A stretch of DNA of 64,000 nt from contig JAJYXU010000062.1 in the NCBI GenBank assembly GCA_021801605.1, positions 1-64,000 of the forward strand, in the 5' to 3' direction. Shown here one piece after another: positions 33,883 through 41,653 of this stretch. This DNA is from Bacteroidota bacterium (lineage in GTDB: Bacteria; Bacteroidota; Ignavibacteria; Ignavibacteriales; Melioribacteraceae). Each line of letters begins with the position of its first letter. The first letter of the stretch is position 1. Both the position numbers and the translations under genes were made by a program. Under the pieces are notes generated by a model that did not search any database, had not been told where the DNA came from, and worked only from the letters and a program-made list of their open reading frames with translations.

Positions 33883-35112
33883 ATGAAGAAATTATTGATA
33901 CTCGGGGCTGGAACAGCGGGGACTATGATGCTGAATAAATTAAGCAATGTCTTAGATAAAAATGAATGGCAGATCACCATCGTAGATCAGCATGAAACAC
34001 ATTATTACCAACCCGGGTTCTTGTTCATTCCGTTCGGTATCTACAAAAGAAAAGATGTCATCAAGCCAAAAAGGGATTTCTTTCCATCGGAGGCGAATGT
34101 AATTGTTTCGGAAATTGAAAAGATCGAACCCAAAGAAAACCGGGTGATACTTAAGGATAGCAAAGTTCTTTCGTACGATATTTTGATAATAGCAACCGGC
34201 GCGCAGATAAAACCCGAGGAGACTGAAGGATTGAAAGGAGAACTTTGGCACAAAAATGTTTTTGACTTCTATACAATTGAAGGTGCGTGCGCATTATCTA
34301 ATTTCTTTAAGCATTGGGAAGGCGGAAAACTTGTTCTGAACATTACAGAAATGCCGATTAAATGTCCTGTGGCGCCGCTTGAATTTGTTTTTCTTGCCGA
34401 TTCATATTTCACTGAAAGGGGAATGAGAGATAAAGTTGAAATTCATTTTGTAACCCCTCTTCCCGGTGCTTTTACAAAACCAAAAGCATCGTCAATCCTT
34501 GGTGATTTTCTCGATAAGAAAAACATAAAACTAACTACCGACTTCAGCATAGCGAGAGTGGATAACGAGCAGAAAAAAATTATTTCGTGGGACGAACGTG
34601 AAGTGGATTTCGATGTGTTAGTTACCATTCCTACAAACATGGGAAATGAAGTCATGGCAAGGAGTGGGATGGGTAATGAACTGAATTTTGTTCCCACCGA
34701 TAAACAAACGCTTAGGTCTCTCGAATATGAAAATATTTTTGTGATTGGCGATGCAACGGATTTGCCAAGCTCAAAAGCAGGATCAGTCGCTCACTTTCAA
34801 GCAGAGATTCTTTTCGAAAATATTTTAAGTGTTATAGAGGGAAGAGAACCAAAGGAAAAATTTGACGGTCATGCCAACTGTTTTATCGAATCCGGTTTTG
34901 GCAAAGGAATTTTGATTGATTTCAATTATGATACAGAACCACTCCCGGGAAAATTTCCACTGCCGGGTATTGGTCCATTTTCTCTGCTGGAAGAAACAAA
35001 AATGAATCACTACGGTAAGGTGATGTTCCGATGGATGTATTGGAATTTCTTATTGAAAGGAATTGAATTACCGATTGAATCTCAGATGTCAATGGCTGGA
35101 AAGAGGATGTAA
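33883..35112 (+). CDS. Sulfide:quinone-oxidoreductase-like flavoprotein
   Basis: A 409-residue FAD/NAD(P)-type oxidoreductase of the SQR/FCSD group. Landmarks: LLILGAGTAGTMMLNKL (residues 4-20, FAD), YYQPGFLFIPFGIY (near 44), IIATGAQIKPEETEGL (near 104), the cysteine in PIKCPVAPLEFVFL (near 162), and NIFVIGDATDLPSSKAGSVA (near 285). The second redox cysteine of classical SQR is not obvious, so the disulfide mechanism may differ, or the substrate may be a protein- or DsrC-bound persulfide. The C-terminal WMYWNFLLKGIELP looks amphipathic and membrane-binding. It heads a tight run with DUF1641, DsrC-like and DsrE-like genes. Confidence 0.88.
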   Translation: MKKLLILGAGTAGTMMLNKLSNVLDKNEWQITIVDQHETHYYQPGFLFIPFGIYKRKDVIKPKRDFFPSEANVIVSEIEKIEPKENRVILKDSKVLSYDILIIATGAQIKPEETEGLKGELWHKNVFDFYTIEGACALSNFFKHWEGGKLVLNITEMPIKCPVAPLEFVFLADSYFTERGMRDKVEIHFVTPLPGAFTKPKASSILGDFLDKKNIKLTTDFSIARVDNEQKKIISWDEREVDFDVLVTIPTNMGNEVMARSGMGNELNFVPTDKQTLRSLEYENIFVIGDATDLPSSKAGSVAHFQAEILFENILSVIEGREPKEKFDGHANCFIESGFGKGILIDFNYDTEPLPGKFPLPGIGPFSLLEETKMNHYGKVMFRWMYWNFLLKGIELPIESQMSMAGKRM

Positions 35113-35113
35113 A

Positions 35114-35821
35114 ATGGAAGAAATTAAAACACAAAAGCAAATCGATGAAATAAATAGAAAGTTAGATATTATCCTTGAAGAGATTGAACTTCAGAGAAAA
35201 CATCGTCGTGAAATGGATGATCTAAAAGATGATCTGATGCGTGTTGGTAAGGATTTTTACGATACTGCCGTTGTTGAACTAGAAGCTGTTCATGATCATG
35301 TAAATACCAAGGACATACTGCACCTCGGAAAATACCTTCTGAGAAATGTAAACACCATCAATCGAAGTATTGAACAATTGGAGAGCTTGAAAGATTTTCT
35401 TGTGGATGTTTCGCCTCTTGTGAGAGAATCCATCTTAGATTTTATGAAAACACTGGATGAGATTGATAGAAAAGGTTATTTCGAATTCGCTAAGGAGCTT
35501 ACAAACATTGCAGATAATATAGTTACATCCTTCAGTAAAGAAGAGGTAAGAAGTCTCGGCGATAACATCGTTACAATTCTCAACACAGTAAAAAATCTTA
35601 CACAACCGGATATGCTTCATACGATCAATAATGCTCTTAATATGTATAAGCAGCTTGATATTGTTGTGAAGAAAGATGTATCGCTCTTTGGAATAATGAA
35701 AGAGTTAAACACACCGGAAGCGAAAAGAGGTTTAACATTTGCACTTGAGTTCTTGAAAAATCTTGCAAGTCCACAAAACGGTAAAGAAATCATTGAAATA
35801 GATTCAACAAAAAATAAATAA
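35114..35821 (+). CDS. DUF1641 protein
   Basis: A 235-residue protein starting at ATG 35114, one base after the SQR stop; the longer frame from 35063 lies inside the SQR gene. The N-terminal ~60 residues are charged and helical, probably coiled coil (KQIDEINRKLDIILEEIELQ). The DUF1641 core is at residues ~175-235 (LFGIMKELNTPEAKRGLTF, LEFLKNLA). DUF1641 proteins are repeatedly found beside SQR-like flavoproteins and formate dehydrogenases; they are thought to be accessory or complex-forming, but no activity is known. Confidence 0.85.
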   Translation: MEEIKTQKQIDEINRKLDIILEEIELQRKHRREMDDLKDDLMRVGKDFYDTAVVELEAVHDHVNTKDILHLGKYLLRNVNTINRSIEQLESLKDFLVDVSPLVRESILDFMKTLDEIDRKGYFEFAKELTNIADNIVTSFSKEEVRSLGDNIVTILNTVKNLTQPDMLHTINNALNMYKQLDIVVKKDVSLFGIMKELNTPEAKRGLTFALEFLKNLASPQNGKEIIEIDSTKNK

Positions 35822-35834
35822 AGGAGAGATAAAA

Positions 35835-36152
35835 ATGGCAGTAAAAGAATATGCAGGCAAAATGGTAGAACTTGATGCCGATGGTAATTTAGCAAAACGA
35901 ACGGACTGGAATGAAGATGTAGCTAAAGCATTGGCTGTTGAAGAAGGTATTCCTGAGCTTAATGATAGGCGTTGGCTCGTAATCAATTACATGAGAAAAG
36001 AATTCGAAGCCAAAGGAGATGCACCATCGATTAGAAAACTAACCAAAGAAAGCGGTGTTGATACAAAAGAATTGTATACACTCTTTCCGGGTGGACCGGC
36101 TAAAAAAGCTGCACGCATTGCAGGATTACCAAAACCAAAAGGATGTATTTAA
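35835..36152 (+). CDS. DsrC/TusE-family sulfur carrier lacking the second conserved cysteine
   Basis: A 105-residue DsrC-fold protein with a good AAGGAGAG ribosome-binding site. The family core includes FDADGNL-like LDADGNLAKRTDWNEDVAKAL, RRWLVINYMRKEFE and TKELYTLFPGGPAKKAARIAGLPKPKGCI at the C-terminus. The penultimate cysteine (Cys-A) is kept. The other one (Cys-B) in true DsrC, ten residues upstream (C-KIAGLPKPTGC), is alanine here (A-RIAGLPKPKGC). That makes it TusE/RspA-like, able to carry one persulfide but not to form the intramolecular trisulfide. It probably receives sulfur from the DsrE-like protein next door. Confidence 0.9.
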   Translation: MAVKEYAGKMVELDADGNLAKRTDWNEDVAKALAVEEGIPELNDRRWLVINYMRKEFEAKGDAPSIRKLTKESGVDTKELYTLFPGGPAKKAARIAGLPKPKGCI

Positions 36153-36169
36153 TTAGAGGAGAAATGAAA

Positions 36170-36661
36170 ATGGCAGAACCAATCAAAAAAGTTTCGATCG
36201 TTATTTCAAGAGGATCACTTGAAGGAGTATATCCCGGATTAATTATGGCTAACGGTGCAAGAATGGAAGGAATTGAAGCCACAATATTTTTTACATTCTT
36301 CGGATTACACGCCGTTATTGAAAAAAAGATGGATAAGCTCAAAGTAGCTACAGTCGGCAATCCGGCAATGTGTGTTCCTTCGGCAATGGGACCGGGTTTA
36401 CCTACATGGATGGGCGCCGTTCCCGGAATGTCATGGTTCGCTACGGGAATGATGAAAAAAGAAATTGAAAAATTGGATATTCCACCTGTAAGAGAATTTA
36501 TTGAAATGATTCATGATACGGGCTGCGAAATTTACGGCTGTAAAGCGACCGTTGAGATGTTTCATTTAACAAAAAAAGACTTCTGTCCGCAAGTTGATGA
36601 TATTATCTCTGTCGGTCAATTCTATGAAAAATCGGCTGGTTCACAGATAATCTTTACTTAA
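36170..36661 (+). CDS. DsrE-family (DsrE2/peroxiredoxin-like) sulfurtransferase
   Basis: A ~163-residue protein; ATG 36170 fits GAGGAG at 36156-36161 better than 36164. The fold opens VSIVISRGSLEGVYPGLIMANGA, with TIFFTFFGLHAVIEKK (a hydrophobic segment) and MCVPSAMGPGLPTWMGAVPGM, then HDTGCEIYGCKATVEMF. The GCEIYGC cysteine pair matches the catalytic region of DsrE2 proteins, which bind and pass persulfide. It directly follows the DsrC/TusE-like gene and ends the tight run. Confidence 0.87.
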   Translation: MAEPIKKVSIVISRGSLEGVYPGLIMANGARMEGIEATIFFTFFGLHAVIEKKMDKLKVATVGNPAMCVPSAMGPGLPTWMGAVPGMSWFATGMMKKEIEKLDIPPVREFIEMIHDTGCEIYGCKATVEMFHLTKKDFCPQVDDIISVGQFYEKSAGSQIIFT

Positions 36662-36695
36662 GAATAAGATCAAGAGCAAGAAATTATTTATAAAG

Positions 36696-36926
36696 GCGGG
36701 TTCTAAAAAACTATCTTTTGTAAAAATTTAACGCAGAGAACCTACCTGCCGGTAGAGTCTGTTGCAGAACTCGAGTATGTCATTCACACTTAAATTTAGA
36801 ATTAGTGCGATTATTAGCATAGAGATTCTTCATTTCTCCGGCTAATGCCGGATTCATTCAGAATGACAAGTTCTGCAACACGCTCGGTAGGCAGGCGCAG
36901 AGAATATTGAGGTTTTTAGAACCACC
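36696..36926. mobile_element. Nested inverted-repeat element (at least four palindromes inside each other)
   Basis: The outermost pair is GGTTCTAAAAA (36699-36709) / TTTTTAGAACC (36913-36923). Inside, the 9-bp CGCAGAGAA occurs directly repeated at 36732-36740 and 36896-36904, flanking a block that opens CCTACCTGCCGGTAG and closes CGGTAGGCAGG. Inside that lies GTTGCAGAACT (36761-36771) / AGTTCTGCAAC (36869-36879), then GTCATTC (36779-36785) / GAATGAC (36861-36867), then the hairpin CCGGC-TAAT-GCCGG (36838-36851). The outer element has an apparently simpler copy at 50235-50339, and the GTCATTC layer matches the repeat at 6894-6982. No gene is encoded. Confidence 0.88.
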
Positions 36927-37002
36927 CTAAAGTAAAAAAAGTTTTGTTTTTAATCTTACTCTTACCCATAATCTTTTTATTAACAACTAACCGGTGAGAG
37001 TT

Positions 37003-38109
37003 ATGATGAAAAAAATAGCGCTGCTTCTTACAATAGTACTGTTTTCAAATGTTTTTGCTTCTAACCATGGCATTTATTTGCTGACGGTTGCTAATGTAAA
37101 AGGGGATATCAACAAAGTTGGAGATGAACTAAAAACTAAATTAAAAAATGCCGGTTACAACATTCTCAATTACATAGAGATTGCTTCACCGGATATCGTT
37201 AGACAAAAGAAAGATGATCAGTGCGGTTTCAAATCAAAGTTGATCTTACTCGGCTCAAACGAATTCACAAAAATGATAACAGCGCACGGTAACAAATATT
37301 TGATTGCTGCATTTCTGAGAGTAGGGCTATATGAAACACCTGATGGAATTCAAATTATTATTGCCGATCCGGAGACAATTAACCGGATTGTCTTTAACGA
37401 TTTCTGGGAAAACGGAAAAGAAAACGATTACAATCAAGTTGTTGCAAAGACAAAAGAATTCAAAGCCAATCTTGTAAAAACAATTCATTCGATCAGCGTA
37501 GGAACTAAAATTGAAAAAGCGCTTGAACCGATACGCAGCGATGAAGATTTGCGCGAATCTTCCCGCGATATGTTTATGATGGTTGGCAAAATGACCTTCT
37601 TCAACGATGAAGATCAATTCCCAATGATTTATTCACGTAAGAACAGTGAAGGAAAAAAAGGTCTGGAAAAATTGATCAGCGAAATGGAAAGCAATATTAA
37701 AAACTTCAAACCGGCAAAAGATGATGTTGATTACCGTTACGTTGCATCACCGGAAGTTTTGAAATGGAGAATCATTGGTCATGTTTATTCACCGGATTCT
37801 TCCTCTGTTCTGCTTGGTATTACAAGACCACAGACAGAAGGATTATCATTTCAAATTGCCGGCTCGAGCCGCGAAACCAAAGAAAACAAATGCCCGGGTA
37901 TAGATCACGTTGTTGCGTATCCAATTGAAGTTTTGATCACTCAAAAAGATGGTCAGTTGCAAGTATCCACCGCGCGAGAAATGTTTAGAATGGATATGTA
38001 CTTCTGGGATGCCGGTAAGATGGCTTTTATGAATCACATGAGCATGCCGTCGGTGTTGGATGAATCAATAGGCAAAGCTTTGCTTGGTAAAGATTATACT
38101 AAAGATTAA
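37003..38109 (+). CDS. Secreted protein of unknown function, possible DUF302-like N-terminal domain
   Basis: A ~368-residue protein with a clear signal peptide (KKIALLLTIVLFSNVFA, cleavage near residue 20). Start ATG 37003 is favoured by GGTGAG a few bases upstream. Residues ~25-150 follow the alpha/beta pattern of DUF302 (KVGDELKTKLKNAGYNIL ... GLYETPDGIQIIIADPETI); this is a weak resemblance. The C-terminal half contains no motif I recognise; it has a single NKCPGIDH cysteine and an aromatic, methionine-rich patch (MDMYFWDAGKMAFMNHMSM). It lies between the sulfur run and the FadL-type porin, so a periplasmic role in sulfur or hydrophobic-substrate handling is possible. Confidence 0.75.
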   Translation: MMKKIALLLTIVLFSNVFASNHGIYLLTVANVKGDINKVGDELKTKLKNAGYNILNYIEIASPDIVRQKKDDQCGFKSKLILLGSNEFTKMITAHGNKYLIAAFLRVGLYETPDGIQIIIADPETINRIVFNDFWENGKENDYNQVVAKTKEFKANLVKTIHSISVGTKIEKALEPIRSDEDLRESSRDMFMMVGKMTFFNDEDQFPMIYSRKNSEGKKGLEKLISEMESNIKNFKPAKDDVDYRYVASPEVLKWRIIGHVYSPDSSSVLLGITRPQTEGLSFQIAGSSRETKENKCPGIDHVVAYPIEVLITQKDGQLQVSTAREMFRMDMYFWDAGKMAFMNHMSMPSVLDESIGKALLGKDYTKD

Positions 38110-38208
38110 GGGTATCTCTAAAAACTATTTTTTCAGAAATAGAACACAGATAAAACGGATAAAAACAGATTTTCACAGATTAGCTTTTGAAGTTATTAGA
38201 GATGCCCT
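38109..38208. repeat. Inverted-repeat element (AGGGTATCTCTAAAAACT / AGTTATTAGAGATGCCCT)
   Basis: The arms (38109-38126 and 38191-38208) are 18 bp with two mismatches. The left arm begins in the stop codon of the preceding gene. The interior carries AGAACACAGATAAAACGGAT and AACAGATTTTCACAGATTAG, wording shared with other repeats. The ATCTCTAAAAACTAT end resembles the GGTTCTAAAAACTAT end of elements at 36696 and 50235, implying related elements with diverged termini. The rest of the gap to the porin gene (to 38320) shows no gene. Confidence 0.82.
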
Positions 38209-38320
38209 AAAATTTATTCTGGATAAGCAATACAAACAAAATGAATGTGAAAAATATGCTTCATGCAGTATGAGAGAAAATACAAAACAATCACAAATTA
38301 ATTCACAAAGAGGTTCATTT

Positions 38321-39586
38321 ATGAAAAATCATTTCAAACTAATTCTCGTTCTTGGATTATTCATTTTTATGTCTCAAAGTATCTTTGCAACGGATGGTTA
38401 TTTTCGTCATGGTTACGGAATAAAATATTCCGCGCTTGCCGGTGCAGGCTCTGCACTATCATTAAGTTCTATTGGCGCTGCAACAAATCCGGCAAGTCTT
38501 GCAACACTTGGTAATCGTTTTGATTTTGATCTTGCTATCTTCAGCCCCGCCCGTCAATTCACTGTTACAGGTAATCCATCAGGATTTCCCGGAACCTTTG
38601 GAATGATGCCCGGGACAGTAGAAAGTGAATCAAATTATTTCCCGATGCCAACGCTTGGCGCCAGCTATCAATTAAATAATGATATGGTTATTGGTTTAGT
38701 TCTTTACGGCAACGGCGGGATGAACACAGATTATCCTAAACAAATATTTGGAGATCCAACATCACCCGGTACCGGTGTTAACTTGGAACAGCTCTTCACC
38801 GGTTTAACTTACGCTGTAAAGGTTGGCGAGAATCAATCACTTGGTGTAACCGGATTATTCGGTTTCCAAAGATTTTCTGCAAAAGGTTTGGTTGCATTCT
38901 CAATGTTTTCGAGTGATGCGAAAAGCTTAACAGGTAACAGAGTAAGCACATCAACAGGTTTCGGAGTACGTTTAGGTTATCAAGGAACGTTTGCAAAACA
39001 CTTAATGGTTGGCGCATCATATCAAACAAAAATGAGCATGAGCGAGTTTGATGGCTATAAAGGATTATTTGCCGAGAAAGGCGATTTTGATGTTCCTGCA
39101 AACTGGGTTGTTGGAGTTGCAACAGATGTTGTAAAAGATTTCACATTCGCATTAGATGTACAACAAATTCTTTATAGCGGAGTTAAATCAATTAGCAATC
39201 CAATGATGCCAAATATGATGATAGCTTCTCTTGGAGCGGATAACGGTGCCGGTTTTGGCTGGAAGGATATGACAATCGTAAAATTTGGCGTGATGTATAC
39301 AGGCGTTCAAGACTGGACATTTATGGGCGGTTTCTCATACGGTAAGCAGCCAATTGGCGAAACAGAAGTTATGTTTAATATTCTTGCACCCGGCGTAATT
39401 GAGAGCCACATTACATTTGGTGTTTCAAAGATGGTTACAAAAACAAATGAATTGAACTTAGCATTCATGTATGCTTTACCGAAAGAAGTCACCGGTGCAA
39501 ATCCTTTGGAAGCTCCGGGACGTCAGACAATAGGTTTAAAGATGAGCCAATGGCAATTAGAAGTCGGTTACGCATTTAGTTTCTAA
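38321..39586 (+). CDS. FadL/TodX-family outer-membrane transport protein
   Basis: A 421-residue protein. Start ATG 38321 is chosen because MKNHFKLILVLGLFIFMSQ is a normal signal peptide and AAAGAGG precedes it; the upstream open frame runs through repeat DNA. After cleavage the mature protein begins TDGYFRHGYGIKYSALAGAGSAL, and TNPASLATLG is the FadL-type hatch signature (NPA). The rest is beta-rich, ending in WQLEVGYAFSF with a terminal Phe as in outer-membrane barrels. It imports hydrophobic compounds such as fatty acids or aromatics. Confidence 0.9.
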   Translation: MKNHFKLILVLGLFIFMSQSIFATDGYFRHGYGIKYSALAGAGSALSLSSIGAATNPASLATLGNRFDFDLAIFSPARQFTVTGNPSGFPGTFGMMPGTVESESNYFPMPTLGASYQLNNDMVIGLVLYGNGGMNTDYPKQIFGDPTSPGTGVNLEQLFTGLTYAVKVGENQSLGVTGLFGFQRFSAKGLVAFSMFSSDAKSLTGNRVSTSTGFGVRLGYQGTFAKHLMVGASYQTKMSMSEFDGYKGLFAEKGDFDVPANWVVGVATDVVKDFTFALDVQQILYSGVKSISNPMMPNMMIASLGADNGAGFGWKDMTIVKFGVMYTGVQDWTFMGGFSYGKQPIGETEVMFNILAPGVIESHITFGVSKMVTKTNELNLAFMYALPKEVTGANPLEAPGRQTIGLKMSQWQLEVGYAFSF

Positions 39587-39591
39587 AATTT

Positions 39592-39655
39592 TCTTTGTGT
39601 CTCTGTGTCTCTGCGGTGAAAAAGTAAACCACAGAGGCGCAGAGTCACAGAGGAA
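39592..39655. repeat. Palindromic repeat between convergent genes (GTCTCTGTGTCTCTGCGGTG / CACAGAGGCGCAGAGTCACAGAG)
   Basis: TGTGTCTCTGTGTCTCTGCG and the imperfect complement ACAGAGGCGCAGAGTCACAG are separated by GGTGAAAAAGTAAACC. It would form a long hairpin in both transcripts and may act as a shared terminator. The right end contributes the last codons and stop of the convergent NTPase gene. Same family as the queG tail at 21701-21726. Confidence 0.82.
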
Positions 39656-40124
39656 ACTCAAACATCTCGAATCTTCCTTTCAAACCATACTGCTCAACAA
39701 ACTTTTCGAGCATTGAATCGCGCACTACACACAAAATCTTTCCGCTGAACTTTTCATTCTCCTCAAAAATTTTAGTTATGATTGGTTCAAGTCCGTTACC
39801 ATCAAATTCCAGTGGACCGATTTCATCAATGATCAGCCAATCTAAGCTTTTATCTAAGGAATTAAGCAAAACATTTTGAGCCCAGATAAAAACATCTTTA
39901 CTAAAACGGTAAGTTCCGATTTTAATTACGTTCTCATCTGTGGCATTCGGCGGGACTTCCAGCATTTTGAGAGAGCGTGAAGCGATATGATATATAAATC
40001 GTTTTTCATCAATGACGGGTTGAAAAATTCCATCGATATTTTTTTGTGAAGCCGCCCAATGCATCAAGCGTGTTGTCTTGCCCGTGTGAACTGGTCCGGT
40101 AAGTATGAAAATCTTTTTAGTCAA
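39645..40124 (-). CDS. THEP1-family nucleoside-triphosphatase
   Basis: A 159-residue P-loop NTPase. Walker A is TGPVHTGKTTRLMHW (residues 9-23) and Walker B is WLIIDEIGPLEFDG (near 96-109), the characteristic THEP1 DEIGxxE/L signature. A late LCVVRDS matches the family's VxHR-like arginine position. Activity is broad NTP hydrolysis in vitro; physiological role is unknown. Start overlaps the end of the upstream membrane-protein gene by 8 bp, so the two are co-translated and probably work together. The 3' end is trimmed by a repeat. Confidence 0.88.
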   Translation of the reverse strand: MTKKIFILTGPVHTGKTTRLMHWAASQKNIDGIFQPVIDEKRFIYHIASRSLKMLEVPPNATDENVIKIGTYRFSKDVFIWAQNVLLNSLDKSLDWLIIDEIGPLEFDGNGLEPIITKIFEENEKFSGKILCVVRDSMLEKFVEQYGLKGRFEMFEFPL

Positions 40125-41214
40125 TTTTAATTTCTGCTAAAAGTAAAAGTGCAAGTGAATCTGCTAAAAATTTTCTAATTCTTTTGGTTCCTTTCTCAAG
40201 AGAAGACATTCTCCAGCAGAAATTTATTATCCGCTTAAAACTGGGGAATAAGACAGTAATTTGATTCATCTCCGAAGCATGCTTAAAATTATTCCTTTCA
40301 AGAAATTTCTTGAAATGTTTAAGAACAAAAGGAGAAATAATAGAAAACCAGAAAAATGTTATTACAATTGCACGAGCCAAAGTAAACATAATTTCGTAAG
40401 CACGGTTTTTGCCAAGCTGTGGAGAGTAAAATGAAAGAATCATCAGAACAATTAAAAATAAAAAGATTCCTGATGATCTTTTCCACCAGCTTTTCTTCTT
40501 TTTTGTTTTTTTGAAATAATCTTGATCTTCCTCAAAGTCAATTATCATTCTCCCAAATGATTTCGATTTCGATATAAGCCATTTTGGAATTAGCGCAGCT
40601 TTTATGCCAATATATATTCCGGCTAAAATATGAATGCCGGTATAAATTGAAACCATTACAATACTAAAGCTGAAAGTCGGCGATTGCTTTATGATAGGAA
40701 TTTGTGAAAATACAAAATCAACAAATAAGTCAATGGATTTCCATAATCCGGTTCCGAATATTAGCGAGAGAAGAATTAATTTTTGCAGAGCCGAAAAAAG
40801 TAAAGAAAAAAGTCCAAGCAACAACGCTGCCGCACGTTCATACTTGATTAGTGAAAAAAATAAATAACCAAGAGCTCCTTGAAGTGCTACGGCAAAATAT
40901 GCTGTTATGGGAGAGTAAGGACTAACAAATGCTTTTACTAATATGACGATTAGCGTAGCTCTCAGAATTGATAACTTATCATTTGAATAGTGAGCAATTA
41001 GAGTAATAAAAATTACCGCCGCTCCGCCGAGAAACAATCCGGTAAGAGGAATTTTTAATGCATGAAGTATTCCGCCGAATGCAGCTTCACTGAATCCCCA
41101 AAGAGCAACTATGCGTTGAATTTTTAAGGGAATAGTTTCATTAAAATTCTTTCTAAGCTCCACTAAAGGTTTTTCGGTCTGCAAAATATTTTTATTTGCC
41201 TTTCTTCTTATCAA
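40117..41214 (-). CDS. Polytopic membrane protein with ECF-S-like N-terminal half (unassigned family)
   Basis: A 365-residue membrane protein. The N-terminal half has five to six hydrophobic helices (ALWGFSEAAFGGILHALKI, PLTGLFLGGAAVIFITLIAH, LRATLIVILVKAFVSPYSPI, AYFAVALQGALGYLFFSLI, AAALLLGLFSLLFSALQKLI), an arrangement like substrate-binding S components of ECF vitamin transporters. A positively charged loop (KKTKKKKSWWKRSS) separates a C-terminal half with two more helices and a cytoplasmic tail, loosely like a T component. This domain reading is an impression, not a match. It overlaps an NTPase gene (8 bp) and a CMD-like gene (23 bp), forming one unit. Confidence 0.6.
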   Translation of the reverse strand: MIRRKANKNILQTEKPLVELRKNFNETIPLKIQRIVALWGFSEAAFGGILHALKIPLTGLFLGGAAVIFITLIAHYSNDKLSILRATLIVILVKAFVSPYSPITAYFAVALQGALGYLFFSLIKYERAAALLLGLFSLLFSALQKLILLSLIFGTGLWKSIDLFVDFVFSQIPIIKQSPTFSFSIVMVSIYTGIHILAGIYIGIKAALIPKWLISKSKSFGRMIIDFEEDQDYFKKTKKKKSWWKRSSGIFLFLIVLMILSFYSPQLGKNRAYEIMFTLARAIVITFFWFSIISPFVLKHFKKFLERNNFKHASEMNQITVLFPSFKRIINFCWRMSSLEKGTKRIRKFLADSLALLLLAEIKID

Positions 41215-41515
41215 GAATATCGTCCATCCAGCTCATCACAGCCATCGAAGCTGGAAAGCCGATTGTTGGAATAGAAAGAAGTGCAACTTGGCGTATCTCT
41301 TTCTTTGTAAGTTTAGCTTTTAATGCTTTTCTAACCTGTGCGTGAACAGCGCCTTCCATCTTAGCTCCGGCTGAAATTGCAAGTTTAACTAACGCGCGTT
41401 CTTTTTCAGTCAGAGATCCTTCTTTATGAATTGCATCGCCAAGTGTTTCGTAAGCAACTGCAATCTCCGGATATTCTTTTAGAAATCTTTCAAATCTTTT
41501 TGGAAGAGTTGACAT
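41192..41515 (-). CDS. Carboxymuconolactone-decarboxylase (AhpD-like) family protein lacking the CxxC
   Basis: A 107-residue alpha-helical protein. The family core is ALVKLAISAGAKMEGAVHAQVRKALKAKLT, ending in LLSIPTIGFPASMAVMSWMDD. Redox-active CMD proteins have CxxC-x-x-H here; this one has A and E at the cysteine positions but keeps the His (GAVHAQ), so peroxidase-type disulfide chemistry is not expected. Possible roles are structural or lactone-type catalysis. It is the first gene of the minus-strand unit with the membrane protein and THEP1 NTPase. Confidence 0.8.
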   Translation of the reverse strand: MSTLPKRFERFLKEYPEIAVAYETLGDAIHKEGSLTEKERALVKLAISAGAKMEGAVHAQVRKALKAKLTKKEIRQVALLSIPTIGFPASMAVMSWMDDILDKKKGK

Positions 41516-41653
41516 GCAGACCTCATTGTAATTATTGATTGCAAATTAATCCAAAAATGTTGTTTCTGCAATTTGATTATGAAGAGGAATAATCAATCAC
41601 TCTAAATGAAAAGTTTTTGTATTTTTAAATTAATAAAATGCATTGAGGAATTA

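Noticed and set aside
36164-36661. Alternative start ATG 36164 for the DsrE-like gene
   Set aside because: It would leave only about 2-3 bp between the GAGGAG ribosome-binding site and the start; ATG 36170 gives normal spacing.
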